Positions 49,700-62,319 of a DNA stretch of 64,000 nt are shown in pieces. The first letter of the stretch is position 1, and the number at the start of each line of letters is the position of its first letter. Origin of the DNA: Torymus aiolomorphi (taxonomy: Eukaryota > Arthropoda > Insecta > Hymenoptera > Torymidae); contig CM070877.1 of assembly GCA_036365515.1 (NCBI GenBank), positions 16,014,201 through 16,078,200 of the forward strand, in the 5' to 3' direction. The notes below the pieces were generated by a model. It saw only the letters and a program-made list of their open reading frames with translations. It was not told the DNA's origin and searched no databases. The translations under genes and the position numbers were made by a program.

Positions 49700-50150
49700 T
49701 TTAAACTCGACATTAAAAACCAAAAAAATGAGTACTCAAATCCATAAATACCATTCCCACTCATTCCATTAACAGAAAATTTTCGTCGCACTTTTTCAAC
49801 AACCTCTTTATAATTTTAATACTAACACTCCCATAAGTCCCTTACCGTGCGTAATTTTTCTTTTAGAGTGCCACTTAAAACCACGATGCAATGATTTAGG
49901 CCCCGGGGCATGCAAAAATCCATAAAAACACAAGTGCAAAGGAGCTGTGCTGAGAAAGAGAGGGAAAGAGTCGTAAAGATGAGGCGCGTAAAATGTATGT
50001 AGGGGGAATTCCCTGCGCGTCCTTTGAAAGATGGAACGAGAAACAACGATAATACGTGGCTCGTACGCTCGAGATCCACGTGGGAATCAAGATGTGGGAG
50101 AGCCGAAGTGAATTATGAATGATTGCACATGAATAATAGGACTGAGTTTC
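49700..50150. other. Skew-switch CpG island 26
   Basis: C-rich left arm (CATTCCCACTCATTCC), modest core at 49890-50080, G-rich right arm. Skew is clear but CpG density is lower than in neighbours. Confidence 0.6.
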
Positions 50151-50459
50151 AAAAGTAGTTGGTAAAAGTTTCGACCGATAAAATTTTTTATGTTTTTGAT
50201 AAATACTGTTATCAGTGTAAAAATAATGAACTTGGATGATGACCCGACATATGACTCAAAAAGAGGACCGAAAAGAAATAATAAAGAATCCGATGAGAAA
50301 GTATAACACACACTCCGTAATCGCTTATGAAAACTTCAAATACCATCTTTTTCAACTTATAAATATAAATATTAATGGTAAAATTCCAGTTAACTTGATT
50401 TGAAATGGATCATTCCATAGAAAAGGTGTAACTGTATACTCTATACACTCAACTTGTCC

Positions 50460-51200
50460 ATCAGTTGTCCACTACCGACGTATCCTAACAACACTTGAAC
50501 GCTTTCACAAAATGATTCGCAATCATCGGAAATCAACTCGAAATATCTCTAGTAACTATCCCCCACCGATACACCGCAAATACGCTTTGAAATCAAGCTC
50601 GCCTCATCGAGCCATCCTACTTTTCCTCTCTCTCTCTATCTCTCTCTCTCACTCTCTCGCTCTCTCGCTCATCCAACCGACAAAGCAACACCCGCGCGCC
50701 TGCCTGCCTGCCTGTCGGATTTCCCGAATCTGCAGCCGGCTCGCTTTAAAACAGCCAGCGCTCGTTCCGGAAAGAGAAACAGTTTCAATTACGAATTAAT
50801 CGATGCGAGCGTGGGTGAGCGTGCGCGAGGAGGCATTTGCAATGCAATTATACGGGCGCTGGCGAGAGAGACAGAGAAAGAGAGAGGAAGCGAGAGAGAG
50901 AGAGAGGAAGCGAATAGATAGAGAACGCGAGCTGCCTGCAAGTTTTAATCCGCTATAGTTTTGAGCTACCTTTCCTTCCCCCGCCTCGGCCGAGTTTACG
51001 CGCCCCGTTGAGTTTCGCGTGAGGGGGGGAATCTGTCTCGGTCGCGCGCGTATACTGCTTTGTTTCGCGAGAGTATGGACGAGGGGAAGGGATATGGAAG
51101 AGGATAGCGTGCTGGAATGAGTATTTTTCGGGGAGTAGAGATCTAACGAGGGACGAAGGGTGGGAGTACGGTGATTGTGATGTACGCTTTCATTGATTTT
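50460..51200. other. Skew-switch CpG island 27
   Basis: C-rich left arm, interrupted (CT)n at 50627-50670, four CCTG units at 50699, (GA)n at 50870-50910, and G-rich right arm at 51070-51180. Confidence 0.7.
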
Positions 51201-51659
51201 CTCTTTGATTTTTTTCATTCGATTCTGATTAGAAAAGTTATTAGCTGGAAAGGTTTTATTGAATGGTGCATCATGATAATGGTCGTTATTTTATCGTAAA
51301 AAATTTTCATTTTTATAGGTTATTAATAGAAATGCCAAATTGTACAAGAAAAAAAATGGATCGTTGGAAAAAAGTTTACTTGCTGATTAAAAAATAATAT
51401 TTTTCATTTATCGTTGACATCACAAATAAAAGTATTCGTTTTTGAATAGAAGAAATCATTCTAGTAACAACTTTTATTCATTACAAATTACAAATATTTT
51501 ACATTAATTGAACTAAAAAAAGGTTACAATAAAGTTATATTCTGATTATAGTTTTTTATATGCTTATTTCGTAACTACGGTAACTATTGGTATTGAAGTA
51601 AAATAAATTAAAAAAAAAAACAAAAAAGATTTCTGTATATTTGGATTAAATAATTTCAT

Positions 51660-52120
51660 TACTTTAAGACACAACTCCGCAGCCAATCAAATCAAACCCA
51701 ACGTTCGCACTTTTCCACCATCTTTCCCGCTCGCAAGTGTTAGTCTCCTTTCGACTCTCATTGCCTCTCCGCCCTCACTTTGTCTCCTTTTTGTAGTTTC
51801 CTTAACGTGGGGACGAAAAGCTCCTTAACGGTAACGCGATACCTCGAGGATCGTCGCCTCACCCGTCCCCCACCCCCTTCGGATTTTTCTCTCACGATTT
51901 TCTCGCGCGCTCGCAGCTCTTTGCATTCGAAAATCGCTGAAATTCCGCACCCGCGAGAGAAGTATTCGAGCGATCGCTAACTTCGTTCTTCCCTCTGCAC
52001 CGGGAGGTGGGAATGGATGGAGGAAGAATGGCGCTGACGAAGAAAGTTGCGGATGTGGTTGTTTTCAAGCTTTTTAGTTTCAGAAGTTGTTAATTGGTAA
52101 ATGGTTTTGCGTTTGAACGT
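51660..52120. other. Skew-switch CpG island 28
   Basis: C-rich left arm (CGCCCTCAC), core at 51820-51990, G-rich right arm (GGAGGTGGGAATGGATGG). Confidence 0.65.
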
Positions 52121-52130
52121 TTATTTCCTT

Positions 52131-52131
<1 letters not shown>

Positions 52132-52183
<52 letters not shown>
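52132..52183. repeat. (TA)n(TG)n compound microsatellite
   Basis: A short TA run to 52142 followed by about 20 TG units at the right edge of island 28. Confidence 0.9.
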
Positions 52184-52187
<4 letters not shown>

Positions 52188-53189
52188 GTAAATTATTTAA
52201 ATGTAAAATCATTGCAAATATTTAAACGATTTTAATTTATCCGTTATTTTAAAGGAGAACCTTATTTGAATTAAATTATTTTAATTAATGTAATATTGGT
52301 GAAAAAGTATAATATTATTGAAATAGATTTATGATAAAATCGATTTTCCAATCTTGATTTAAGTGAAAAATACATTTTTATAAACGATTCATATATATTA
52401 TTTATATGTACTGTAATTCATATTACAAATAATATTATGAAAATTGGTATACAAAATAATAGTTGTTTTAATTCGTATGAATTATATCTACGTATTGAAA
52501 ATTTTAACATTTTGCAGTTAGTTTAACCTTAAACGCCATTCAGCTATTTTATTGTTTATTCATGATTCCGAAAAGTAATGATTAATTAACCATGTTGTAC
52601 GCGGAGGTTTTACCGGAAAATAAATTATCCGGCTAATATATTTCCTGTTCATAATTAAAATGGAAGATTTGCGTGCTTTATTAATCCAATTGAAAATTTA
52701 CTGAATTACACGCATTTTGAACAAGTTGATTGCACTGATTTAATACGTTTGAGTAATTATGATTTTTGCGCGCATTACGTCACTGCACAATTATTTATAG
52801 GAGTTATTCATGTCTCTGATTTATTTGTTTATTTACTTTAGATGTTTTTAATTACGATTTTATAGAGAATAAATAAATGTTAATATTGTATTGCTGGATG
52901 CAATAAATCACATGAATATTTCCCAAGTTTAAAATAATAAATGTTTATATAATTCCATATGCAGTATAACATTAAAAGCATTTTCATGTATTGAATTTCA
53001 TATTCATTTTATAGTACAATACGACGTATAATATAGGGTTCTTGAAGTCGTGAATAAACCTTTTTAAAATAACGCCATTTTTCATCCATTGAGTTATGAA
53101 AAAAAAAAAAATTATTTAACACTACATATTTATGGTGTAGGCTATTAGATTATTTCATTAAAAAAAAAATAATAATATTATTTTCCTCA
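52184..53189. other. AT-rich spacer
   Basis: Long AT-rich block without inverted repeats or exon signals that I can see. Confidence 0.6.
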
Positions 53190-53900
53190 CTACTACCAAT
53201 CCCCCTGTCACCTCTAGAACCTCAATCAATATCTCACCTTCTTGACACAACTCTTCCTCATGAAATTACAAGCTTCATCGACACCACGAGAGAATTCATT
53301 ATCCTAATTAAACCCCACCCTTCATTTTTCCTCCCTACCTTGTCACTCTACTCTAACATCCTCGCGTTTCCCACCTCCACCTCCTCTTCTTGCTACTCGA
53401 GCAGAGACAACCCGGAAACCGCGGTCGCGTCCGTCGGCCACTCCATCGACACACACCCATCCACACATGCTCGGAAATCTCAAGAGAAAGAGCAGGCAAC
53501 CGATGGCGACCAGAGTGCAATCCCGCGTCGAACTTAATCGAGACAGAGCGTGTCTCCAAGGGAAATTGAGCGCAAGAAAGGCAAAGGTAGATCGGGAGAG
53601 GGGTTTAGGTGCGAAGGGGTTAATTTGTTTAATGGGCTGACGGAGACGCGATGAATGGGCGGTCGAGGTGGACAGCTTTTAAAATGTATCCGGCTTTATC
53701 GGATTATTCGGGGAGATTATTGATTTGGTTTTAGGCCGAGTGGAAAGTTGGTGCGGAGGCTGTTTTGGCGCGGACTCCGTAAAAATGTGCGTCGGCAAGA
53801 GTTGGATTCAGGTCAGTGGTTTCCATAGGCCTGGGCATAGGCAGCGGGCCGGGACGTATTTAACTTTTGGATGAAGGGTGTCGTAAGAGTTTATCGTTAG
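53190..53900. other. Skew-switch CpG island 29
   Basis: Long C/A-rich left arm to 53400, CpG core to 53580, and G-rich right arm to 53860. No gene seen. Confidence 0.7.
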
Positions 53901-54159
53901 TTCACTGTTGGAGGTTCGCGAGGTTTCGTAAATTTTTGAGATTTTTAAAGTTTCCGAACGGTGGAACGAGGTTAGTGGCATGCTTTGTAAATGTTTTTGA
54001 ATCTGTTGGTCGTCGGAAAATTCATTTCCAGTCTTCGAGGAATTGGAAAGCATTGTGGTATGGTTCTAATAAAAGGAATTTTTTACTTTGCAAAAATAAA
54101 ATATTTCCAAGAAATGTTCATTTATTTATCTCTTTTGCTGAAATAACTTAAAATCCAAA

Positions 54160-54912
54160 TACCTTTCTCCAAATAACTGAGTTCCCAGCGTCAAAAGAGA
54201 AAGAGAAAAAACTTGGAGCGAGAGAAAAGTGAAGCGTACAATGAAATTTAGTTTCATCAAAGTTTCTCGAATTTCGAGCACTTCGCCCCCGTTCGTTCGT
54301 TCGTTCGGTCGAAAGAGCGGGACGAAACTTAATTTCGAAACAGGTTTTCCGACCAATGTAAATAGAACATTGTTCGCGGGAAAACTTTTCGAATTTCTCC
54401 GCGAGATAAAATTCCCCCGATCCCTCAAAATTAACTGTGAGAGCGCACGACAAAAGCGCGTAAACTCTCTCTCTCTCTCTCGTACCTCTATTAGCAACAT
54501 TAAATTAACAGGCAGCCCTCGCGTTAATTTGAACATCAAAGTAGAGTAGCAGCGTTGGAAAAAAGGCCACTTGAGCGAGTGTAAGGGCGATAATTCCACA
54601 ATGGCAATGACTCGTGGTGTGCTGGAACAAAAGTCTCAAAAATCTCAGAAGGAGAGCAACCAGAAGAAGAAGAAAAAGATCCCTCGTAATCGTTGTGAAT
54701 GCTTTATTAAAACTTCTTCGGCTCAAAGGGGCGAAAAATATTTATTATGACGAGCAGCTGCAGCTGCTGCCGCTCTGCACCGATATAGTGTCAAAGGGCA
54801 AATAAGGGTGTAATGTGAAAGCTCCCTCTGGAGGAAGCACGAAGAGACTTTGAGATCGTCAAGTTCATCACGGGCACGGGGAAAGACAAAGCCGCGCACT
54901 TTACAAAGAAAA

Positions 54913-54955
<43 letters not shown>

Positions 54956-55420
54956 AGTATATATAGGCGTATAATCGCAATCCGCCCCGAGGCGACGTGC
55001 ATGTAGACCGTTGAAAAGAGGGAGAGCGAGAGGCAGAGAAAAAGGCGAGCACACGAGAGCGCGCCGCATTAATACAACTGGAAACTAGAAACGGCTCTTT
55101 CAAGCTCGTCCTTTTGCGCGAGCGAGCGCGCACGCGGGAAAAAGACGATCCGGAATGCGCGCATCACGTGCGCAATTTTGCGAGAGAGAGAGAGAGAGAG
55201 AGGCTGGAATTCTGAAACCTTTATTTATTAAATTAACGAGAATTTGTGTTTTTAGCGCGTGTAATTGCGGTGTTTACGTGCAAAGTGCTCGAGAGAGTAG
55301 TGTTTAGTGCCCGGGAATTAATGCCATCGTTTTTTGTGACAGGGGTTTTACGGTTGTTTGCTACGACCCTTTTTTCATGAATTTTTCCCCTTTTTTTTTT
55401 AGAGTAGCAGATAGCAATTT
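54160..55420. other. Skew-switch CpG island 30 (compound)
   Basis: A wide GC-rich block with CTG/CAG near 54755, (TC)n at 54915-54953, (GA)n at 55182-55202 and CGAGCGAGCG at 55118. Minus-strand ORFs of 157 and 101 codons at 54126-54599 overlap each other and plus frames; I do not believe them. Confidence 0.6.
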
Positions 55421-55779
55421 GATGACAATTAGTGGTGGTAGTTGTTTAATACAGATAAAGTGATGCTATAAAACGTGAAATTTTAATTATGCAAAAAGTG
55501 GAAGGGCGTGAATATAATATGAAGTATTATATGAGTACATAGAACATCATTCGTTTTTCCTTTTCCTTTGAACTGCTGCTCCCTTTTACAATTTAAGCTT
55601 TTGCCAAGTAATTCATTAAAATTGAATGATGAATCAGCACAAATTCTACGTAACTTAATCCATCTCTGTAAACTTCGACCAAAAGCTCCGCACTATGTAA
55701 TTGGAAAAGGAAATAAATTCAAGTTTGAAATTCATCAGATTTATTTCACATTCAATATCAAGAGATTAACCCCCTCCCC

Positions 55780-56360
55780 CTCCCACATTCGTATTTACCT
55801 TTGTTTCCACTTTTAAACGGCTAATTACTCAGAATCCTTACGCGTAAATTCAGACAATACTACAGCTTCACTGCCAGCGCAAAAACTCTTCTCTCTTACG
55901 CCTTGCAATTTCAAATTTTAAACTTTCGACCGTCCCTCCCTCGAGGGACTTATGCAGCCCTCCAGGAATCGAGAGGCCGCTTCTTATATCAGAATTAAGG
56001 GGCTCGCACGCGAGGAGTACAATGAATTCAAGGCCGAGGAAAGCTCGGGGGTGAGAAGCCCTGATCTACGATGAAAGTTCGCGCCGCGAGGATTTGAGGA
56101 CATTATCTGTTCGGGCCACGCTTTGTAATTGATGGCGGTAATTTCGTCGGAAGCGCTGAGGAAGGGGGGTGGAAATAAATTTATCGTTGCCGACGGCGAC
56201 GCTGGTGAGTCTGGACTTACTTGTGCCTCTTCCACTTGGCGTTCGAGGGACTTTTTTCGGACACGAAGTTGAGCCTGATGGGATGATGGGTGCCGGTTGG
56301 TACTTTAATTTTGATAACGAAGTTGGAGTGGAATTGTAGAATGGAGAAGGGATTAAGTGG
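55780..56360. other. Skew-switch CpG island 31
   Basis: C-rich left arm (CCCCCTCCCCCTCCC begins near 55770), CpG core at 55920-56230, G-rich right arm (GATGATGGGTGCCGG). It contains the candidate exon 56221-56274. Confidence 0.65.
56221..56274 (-). CDS. Possible 54-bp coding exon, unknown product
   Basis: Minus-strand candidate bounded by CCCATCAG on the acceptor side and GTAAGTCC on the donor side. It is exactly 18 codons and reads AQLRVRKKSLERQVEEAQ, a charged helix-like stretch. Both ends are in phase 0, matching the start phase of the exon at 48068, so it could be the upstream exon of the same gene. I do not recognise the peptide, it lies inside a CpG island, and the acceptor has a poor pyrimidine tract. 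Confidence 0.2.
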
Positions 56361-57054
56361 CTTTTTGAAAATATATCGAAATGGTAGAATTTTAAAAATT
56401 TTTGGAAATGTCGCAATTCCTTTTGACTCAGAACAATGAAAACTAACGCTTGCGTGAATTTTTATAGCACAAATCTCGTGAAGTTAAGAAAAATGGTATT
56501 GACTTTTGAAATAAATTTCATTTTATCATGAAAATTATGAGTATTTTATCAAATAAATCCAAGAGTTTTCACCAAAGACATATTTGAATGGATGGCTCAA
56601 AATAATATCAAGACAAACTTTTCTCCGAAACTTGAAGGATCTAACTCTCCCAATAATTCGCTTATTTGGAACTTCCATAATCTCAAACTAAAGATCGCAT
56701 TTTAGACTATTGAATTTAAAGTTTTAGATTATAATAGTATTTTTCGAGTTCAAAAAGGACCATCACCAATCGATACCTGCAGCGAGCATCTCGGCAATCT
56801 AATCAAAATTGGTCTTCTGCAAGGTATGGACTTTGCCTGTTGGAACAACGGGACCGAGCCACTTCGAACTAGCCATTAATTAAACAGTTCATAATCAAAC
56901 TATAGAGAAGTCCACTTTGCGCTGAGGTCACCGTCTAATGCAAATTTCGAAGGCAGCTACGAAATTGAAATATCCACCAGATAAAAGAAAATTCTATAAT
57001 ATTTGGAGTGACTAAATGATGATAATTGACTATTGGATCTGCCATGTTTAATGA
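56361..57054. other. Spacer left of the hAT-like element
   Basis: 56750-56990 has moderate GC and plausible splice motifs on the minus strand (CCTTGCAG ... CTGCAG|GTATCG), but the enclosed 42-bp peptide is not convincing. Confidence 0.4.
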
Positions 57055-57062
57055 AAATGTTC

Positions 57063-57615
57063 GAGGGGAGGTATTTTATCAGAATGGTAAAATGTTAGAT
57101 GGATATTTTCTCAGAAAGGTAAAAAAATAAATTAGAATACCTTATGATAGAAGGGTAAATTTTTCGATTGTTTAAAAATGTATAATATATAAAAATTCGA
57201 AAAAATTTGGCAAGAAGCCCATAATATTTTCATTAAATTATTTTTATATGATATGTGATATCAATTTTTCGAATGCCATTTCTGCCTATTGATTAAATTG
57301 TAGAAAATTCAGTGATTTAGAAAAGCTATAACGTCGAAACATAAGCTAAAAATTATATAGGAATGAATGTTTTGCATTTTTCAGAATTTTATTCTTCTAG
57401 TAAAAACTATTTTTATAATTTTATGCAATCTGTTTACAATTTTTATAGATGCAAATTTTTCTGATATTTTTTTTCGAAAGAAATCCCTTGTGTGTTCTGA
57501 ATAGCTCATGCTCGGAATTTACAGTATTGGATTCGGAAAATATTTTAAACGATAGTATATTTTCTAAGAAAATACCCACCTAACATTTTACCATTCTGAT
57601 AAAATACCTCTCCCC
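57063..57615. mobile_element. Non-autonomous hAT-like element, 8-bp duplication
   Basis: Terminal inverted repeats of about 60 bp share TATTTTATCAGAATGG and TAAAATGTTAG. The outer ends are GAGGGGAGG and GGGGAGAGG. AAATGTTC lies on both sides (57055-57062, 57616-57623), a convincing 8-bp target duplication. The 430-bp interior is AT-rich and non-coding. Confidence 0.75.
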
Positions 57616-57639
57616 AAATGTTCCAGAAGTTTAGAAAAT

Positions 57640-57989
57640 GTTGACAAATCAATAAATACACAACCAATCATGCTTTAATGTTTTCCAGATTTCTTGCCAA
57701 TCAATGCTAACAACAATTCTTGAATTCATTTCAAATACACACAATTCATCAAAATAACGTATTTCCTGCCCCTGAAATCTGACAAACAACTTACCTGAAA
57801 TTACACCGTGCCACGATGTAACCTTTGTACAGTTAAGGCGCACCTTATCGCGAGTTTCTAATTTTGTGCAAACAGTGAGTTACAAACATCGCCGCTGCGA
57901 CTGCTGTTATTGCTGTTGCTTTTCCGAATTCCGTTTCGCTTAAACAGAGCGGAGAAGGAATACGTAGCATCCGGGGTACGCGACTGAGC

Positions 57990-58042
<53 letters not shown>

Positions 58043-58500
58043 AGCCAGAGGGCAAATGGCTTTGTATTGTTACCGAGTAATTAGCGAGGCGGCGGAATTG
58101 AAGGCATTTAGCTCAGGGCCTTGTTTTATCGCTAGCTAGCGAGTGTCGGCTAAATTAAACACTTCTTTGCGAACGAATTTAACCCCCGTCGGCCGGCTGG
58201 AGATAGCATCTCTTGCAGCGTGACGTTGCCTATTTAAATGCACGTCCTGTTTTCCTGCCCCGTCTTACGCCGGAGATAGCAAAGCTTGTTACCAGATAAA
58301 TTGCAGGCGTAAATCACAAGGTAGAGTCGATGGCCGTTGCGAGGGTAACGGTTGTAAGGTTAATATTGATGGAAAGCTCGTCGATGCAACGGCTGGCAGT
58401 TTATTGATTTTAGTAGCTGGCGCATTTTTTCTAGAGCACTCGATACTTTTGAATTTACATATGCTGAGAAGTTTTCAAGGAGTAGTTGGGTAAGTAGTTT
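57640..58500. other. Skew-switch CpG island 32
   Basis: C/A-rich left arm, (CT)n at 57989-58043, CpG core, and G/T-rich right arm from 58310. The minus donor at 57794 lies in its left arm. Confidence 0.65.
57785..57815 (-). other. Minus-strand donor, possibly a third ratchet site or an upstream exon end
   Basis: The minus strand reads GTGTAATTTCAG|GTAAGTTG with the junction between 57795 and 57794. The donor is near consensus and the preceding bases end in TTTCAG, but the pyrimidine tract is weaker than at 25020 and 2482. A stop lies just upstream in the frame needed to join the 48-kb exon in phase 0. It is therefore either a ratchet site in the upstream intron or the end of a 5' UTR exon from the adjacent CpG island. 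Confidence 0.3.
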
Positions 58501-58949
58501 CGATGGAAAGTTAAATAGTTAGAGGCTAGTTCTGACCAACTTTTAATTCATCTAATTGACCTCAGTGAAGTTAAGTGGAGATGTTCTTGAATTTATATTG
58601 GGTTTAAGTTATTTTTTGTAATACATATTACGTTTTTAGTTCAGTAAATATGTAATTCAACTATTAATATAGTATTTTGGAAATTTTCAGAAAAATAGAA
58701 CTTAAGTAACGTTAATTAGTTCTTAATTACTCTTTAAGATCCAAAAGGCTAAGTTTCTACTTAGTTCAAGTTTTAATTGTTTTTAAGTAATTACAGTACA
58801 TTAAATTTAAAAGCAATCAACTTGAAAAAGCAATCTGAATAATGAACATTTACATTACACCCAACTATTTACATTCACGTAGCAATAAAGACAATGAGTT
58901 TGGAGTATTAAAACTTACGACACAAAGGATGTCTCGTGGATTCTCGAAA

Positions 58950-59710
58950 ATGAAACAACCTCTAACACTACTGCAACCTCAACTACGCAGATTGTCATCC
59001 CAATTCATAAATTACCCCGTCCTATACCTACCTTAACCCACCATCACCTCTCCCAACCGATCTCATCAAAGACACACGCGCCACTACTCCCTTCCGGAAG
59101 AAATACACCGAACGCAACCAACACGCTCCATCACTGGGATTTCTCTTCGGCGCACGCGTCGTTATTATGCCGGTGCGCATGTACAAGCAGCGATCAAAGC
59201 TCCGGCAGCTTTGTCTCCGTACCTACGCGAAACGTCTCCGGAACAAACGGGCAAACACGCTGGCAAACACACGTAAAGAGCATAACCTCCGCGTCGCGCG
59301 CGTGTCTCCTGCACACTCGAGCGCTTGCAGCAGCAGCGGCAGCGCACACTGAAGGAGTAAACGCGAGCCTGCGGGGTAAATACACCTGTGACCCGCGAAG
59401 CAGCCGCGTTTAATTTCCTTCCTAGAGAGAAACTGCTGCGGGCTGGAAATGTTCTTAGGGATATGGAGCTCACGTGGAGAAGTGTCTAGTGCGATACTTT
59501 CACGGAAGAAATTCGTCTGCGATGCACGGCTGTGGCGCGATGCTGAATTCAAATGGACTGCTAAGTGGGATCGCTGGGAGGCGCGTACGAGCGAGAGGTG
59601 TGTGTGCGCGTGACGTTCGAGAGCTGGTGGAGGCTTTAAGAGGAGGGTTGAGGATAAAATACGGAAATTGCACACTTGTAAATGGAATTACGATGACAGT
59701 TGAATAATTT
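58950..59710. other. Skew-switch CpG island 33
   Basis: C-rich left arm (CCACCATCACCTCTCCC), CpG core at 59140-59420 and G-rich right arm (GAGAGCTGGTGGAGG). Overlapping ORFs on both strands, none recognisable. Confidence 0.7.
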
Positions 59711-60219
59711 GGAAATTAATTAGCGATAGGGAGCGGAGAAATGTTAGAAGTGCAGATCAGGAAAATGTAGTTTTTAAAAAAAGAAGTGTAACTTAAAATT
59801 AGTAGAGGTGGTTTCAGACAATCTACAATTAATGATGTAATGAGTAAAATAAAAGAAGTTAAGTTAGATTTCTAATTTAACAAAATAAAAGAGAGAAAAG
59901 ATAAATAATTAAAAATTTGTTGAGATTTCGAAATCCAAATTATCTGACACATTCTCTATTCTTTAAGACATTCCGTATATGATGTGGTCAAAGTTATTGA
60001 TATAAACACGAAAAATATGAGATAGGAATTTGTAATGGCGTTCTGAAAACTTTCTACTTGATATCTTTGGGTCTACGTCATGAACATGAATCGTATAATC
60101 ATCTAAAACTTCAGCTCATTAGAAAGTACAATCTACGACTTTACATTTGCTAATAAACTATGAAATAATTCGACACTTGAACAAGACTGAATGAAAATTT
60201 AAATAAATGCCCTCGTATA
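59711..60219. other. AT-rich spacer
   Basis: Nothing beyond AT-rich sequence seen. Confidence 0.6.
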
Positions 60220-60552
60220 CTTCTCTTCTTCGGTTATACGAAAATATACCTTGAAAAGAGGGCCGTCGCCGCTGTAAACCCACGTTATTCACCGCGACTT
60301 CTCTCTTTCTCAAATTCAGCTTGCCTTTCACGTGTAATTTTTCCTACTGAATTCAGGAGAGCAGCGAACTTCACTCTCCCCTCTCTCTCCTCTCTCCTTT
60401 ATGTCCTGATGCAAAGAGTAAAAGAACAGCTCCTCATGAGGGCGATTAAATTTCCCACTGATTGCGGATTTAGCGCGAGAAATTCATTTAACCGGCCTCT
60501 AAGTCGTGAATGCCCTCGCTAGCTTGCTCTCCTTTCACCGAAAAAAACTCAG

Positions 60553-60598
<46 letters not shown>

Positions 60599-60721
60599 TT
60601 TTAGACTCTACTGCTGAATTTCTCGACATTGGGGAGAAAGAAAAAAAAGAACGAAGGATGAAAAAACGCAGTGGCAGTGTGGCCCGCGGGAGGGGCCTCT
60701 TTTCATCCTCTTTCCCTCGTC

Positions 60722-60752
<31 letters not shown>

Positions 60753-61020
60753 TCTTCCCTAATAATTCAGTCTGGGGGGAATATAAGAACGCGCGAGCGT
60801 GATAAACTCCGGAGTGCGCGAGGGAGCTTTTTCCGGCGGCCGGGACGCGAGATTACTCAAAAGCCCCTCCTCCCCCCGTGTAGCGAGGGCGATAAGAATG
60901 TCGTAATTTTCAATGACTCGCGCGCCGTGTTGGTAATGAGGGTCTTTTGAGCGATGTTGATTGTTGTGACGTTGTTTATGGTTGTTTTGAGATGTCGTCG
61001 AAGGCGGTGGAGGAAACATT
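60220..61020. other. Skew-switch CpG island 34
   Basis: C/T-rich left part, (AG)n at 60555-60595, (CT)n at 60722-60743, CpG core at 60790-60930, and G/T-rich right arm. Confidence 0.65.
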
Positions 61021-61329
61021 ATAAAGAAATAATACACAACGCATTACAAATTAGCATCGTAAGTTATGCCAAAAGGATAATTATTAAAGATTTCATTGTT
61101 GTAAAGTTGTGAACAGTTAATCATTAAATTAATAATTGAATAACAGCTGCATGCAAGATGTTTTTTGATGAGTTGCTAAAAATTTTTTTACTTCGTTTAG
61201 TTTAAAGTGACTTCTATTATAAAACTCCGCGCAAAGTGACGATTCGTTGATCAAAAGCCATTTTTTCACTAGGACTTAAAAGCTTAACGCGAAAAATCCT
61301 GTCTCCTCCAGTCATTAAAACGTCACTTT

Positions 61330-62000
61330 TGGTCACTTTTTACTGCTCCACCATCACAAAAGCTTGCTAAAAAATGCAACGCATTCATACCAATTGAAAA
61401 TCTTTTTACCCACCTCTGCAAACCGATTAGGTCAATCCCACACTAGCACCCGAAAAAATCCGCAGCATATCCAATTACCAACCACTGGCGCCCAAAAGGA
61501 ACTTCATTACACAATCGAATCGCCGCGCGAAAAACGGCAATCAAGAGAAAACTCTCTGGCGCGCTTTTTTCGAAATATTAAAAAACATCAAAGCGACCGA
61601 CGCACAAGTGCGCGGTTCGTTACGCGGTCGCTTGTTTTGGCGCCCGACGCGGGCGCCGAAAGTGAATAATCGCGTGGCAGCGGCCAGGAGGGAATTGAAT
61701 TAAAACGTCAACGCTCGCGATAATGGGATTTCGCGCTTGGGATTTTTTCGAGAGAGAAGTGTCCGGCTGCTGCTGCTGCTGCTGCCGTTTTACTGCTTGC
61801 CGTTAACGGCCTCTTTCGCGCGCACGAGTTTTTTGCGATTCTTTGATTGAACGCTGCTGCCGCGGCGCTTTTATGACGATTGAAGCCCGTGCTGCTTTTT
61901 TCACTAGCGGTGTGGGTGTTTTGATGTGCCGCGAGGATGGAACAGAATAGATCGAATTTAAATTTACGGGAGCGATGGAGTTCTTGGGAATGATGTGTTT
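61330..62000. other. Skew-switch CpG island 35
   Basis: C/A-rich left arm, CpG core at 61510-61690, (CTG)n at 61766-61786, G-rich right arm (GGTGTGGGTG). Confidence 0.65.
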
Positions 62001-62319
62001 GACGTTAGATAATATTTATCTGTAAATGTAGAGGAAATGGTGGGTCAATAAGTACAATTTAAGTTCGAAGTCTAGGGACTTTTTTAAAGATTAACTGATA
62101 TACCTATATAGTTAGAAAAGTCTTTAATAGGGTTTGCTGTAATTGTTAATATATTGTTAGGATATAGATATTTTCTAATGATTACTTGTAATTACATGGA
62201 TGTTTATTATTTAGCTTCTAGAAATCTTTTAACTAGAAAAACCCTTAAAATGCAACCATAGGATTCTCAAGAATATTTAGCTGTCTTCATGGTTATAATT
62301 TTCCAATAATTTAATATCT

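Noticed and set aside
54126..54599. 157-codon minus ORF
   Set aside because: Overlaps another minus frame and a plus frame in a GC-rich island, has no recognisable domain and no splice or promoter context.
56770..56850. Minus-strand micro-exon between CCTTGCAG and GTATCG
   Set aside because: Only 13 codons in one frame, unconvincing peptide, and no phase link to neighbours.
59223..59675. 150-codon minus ORF in island 33
   Set aside because: All strands and frames are open here because of CpG-rich composition.
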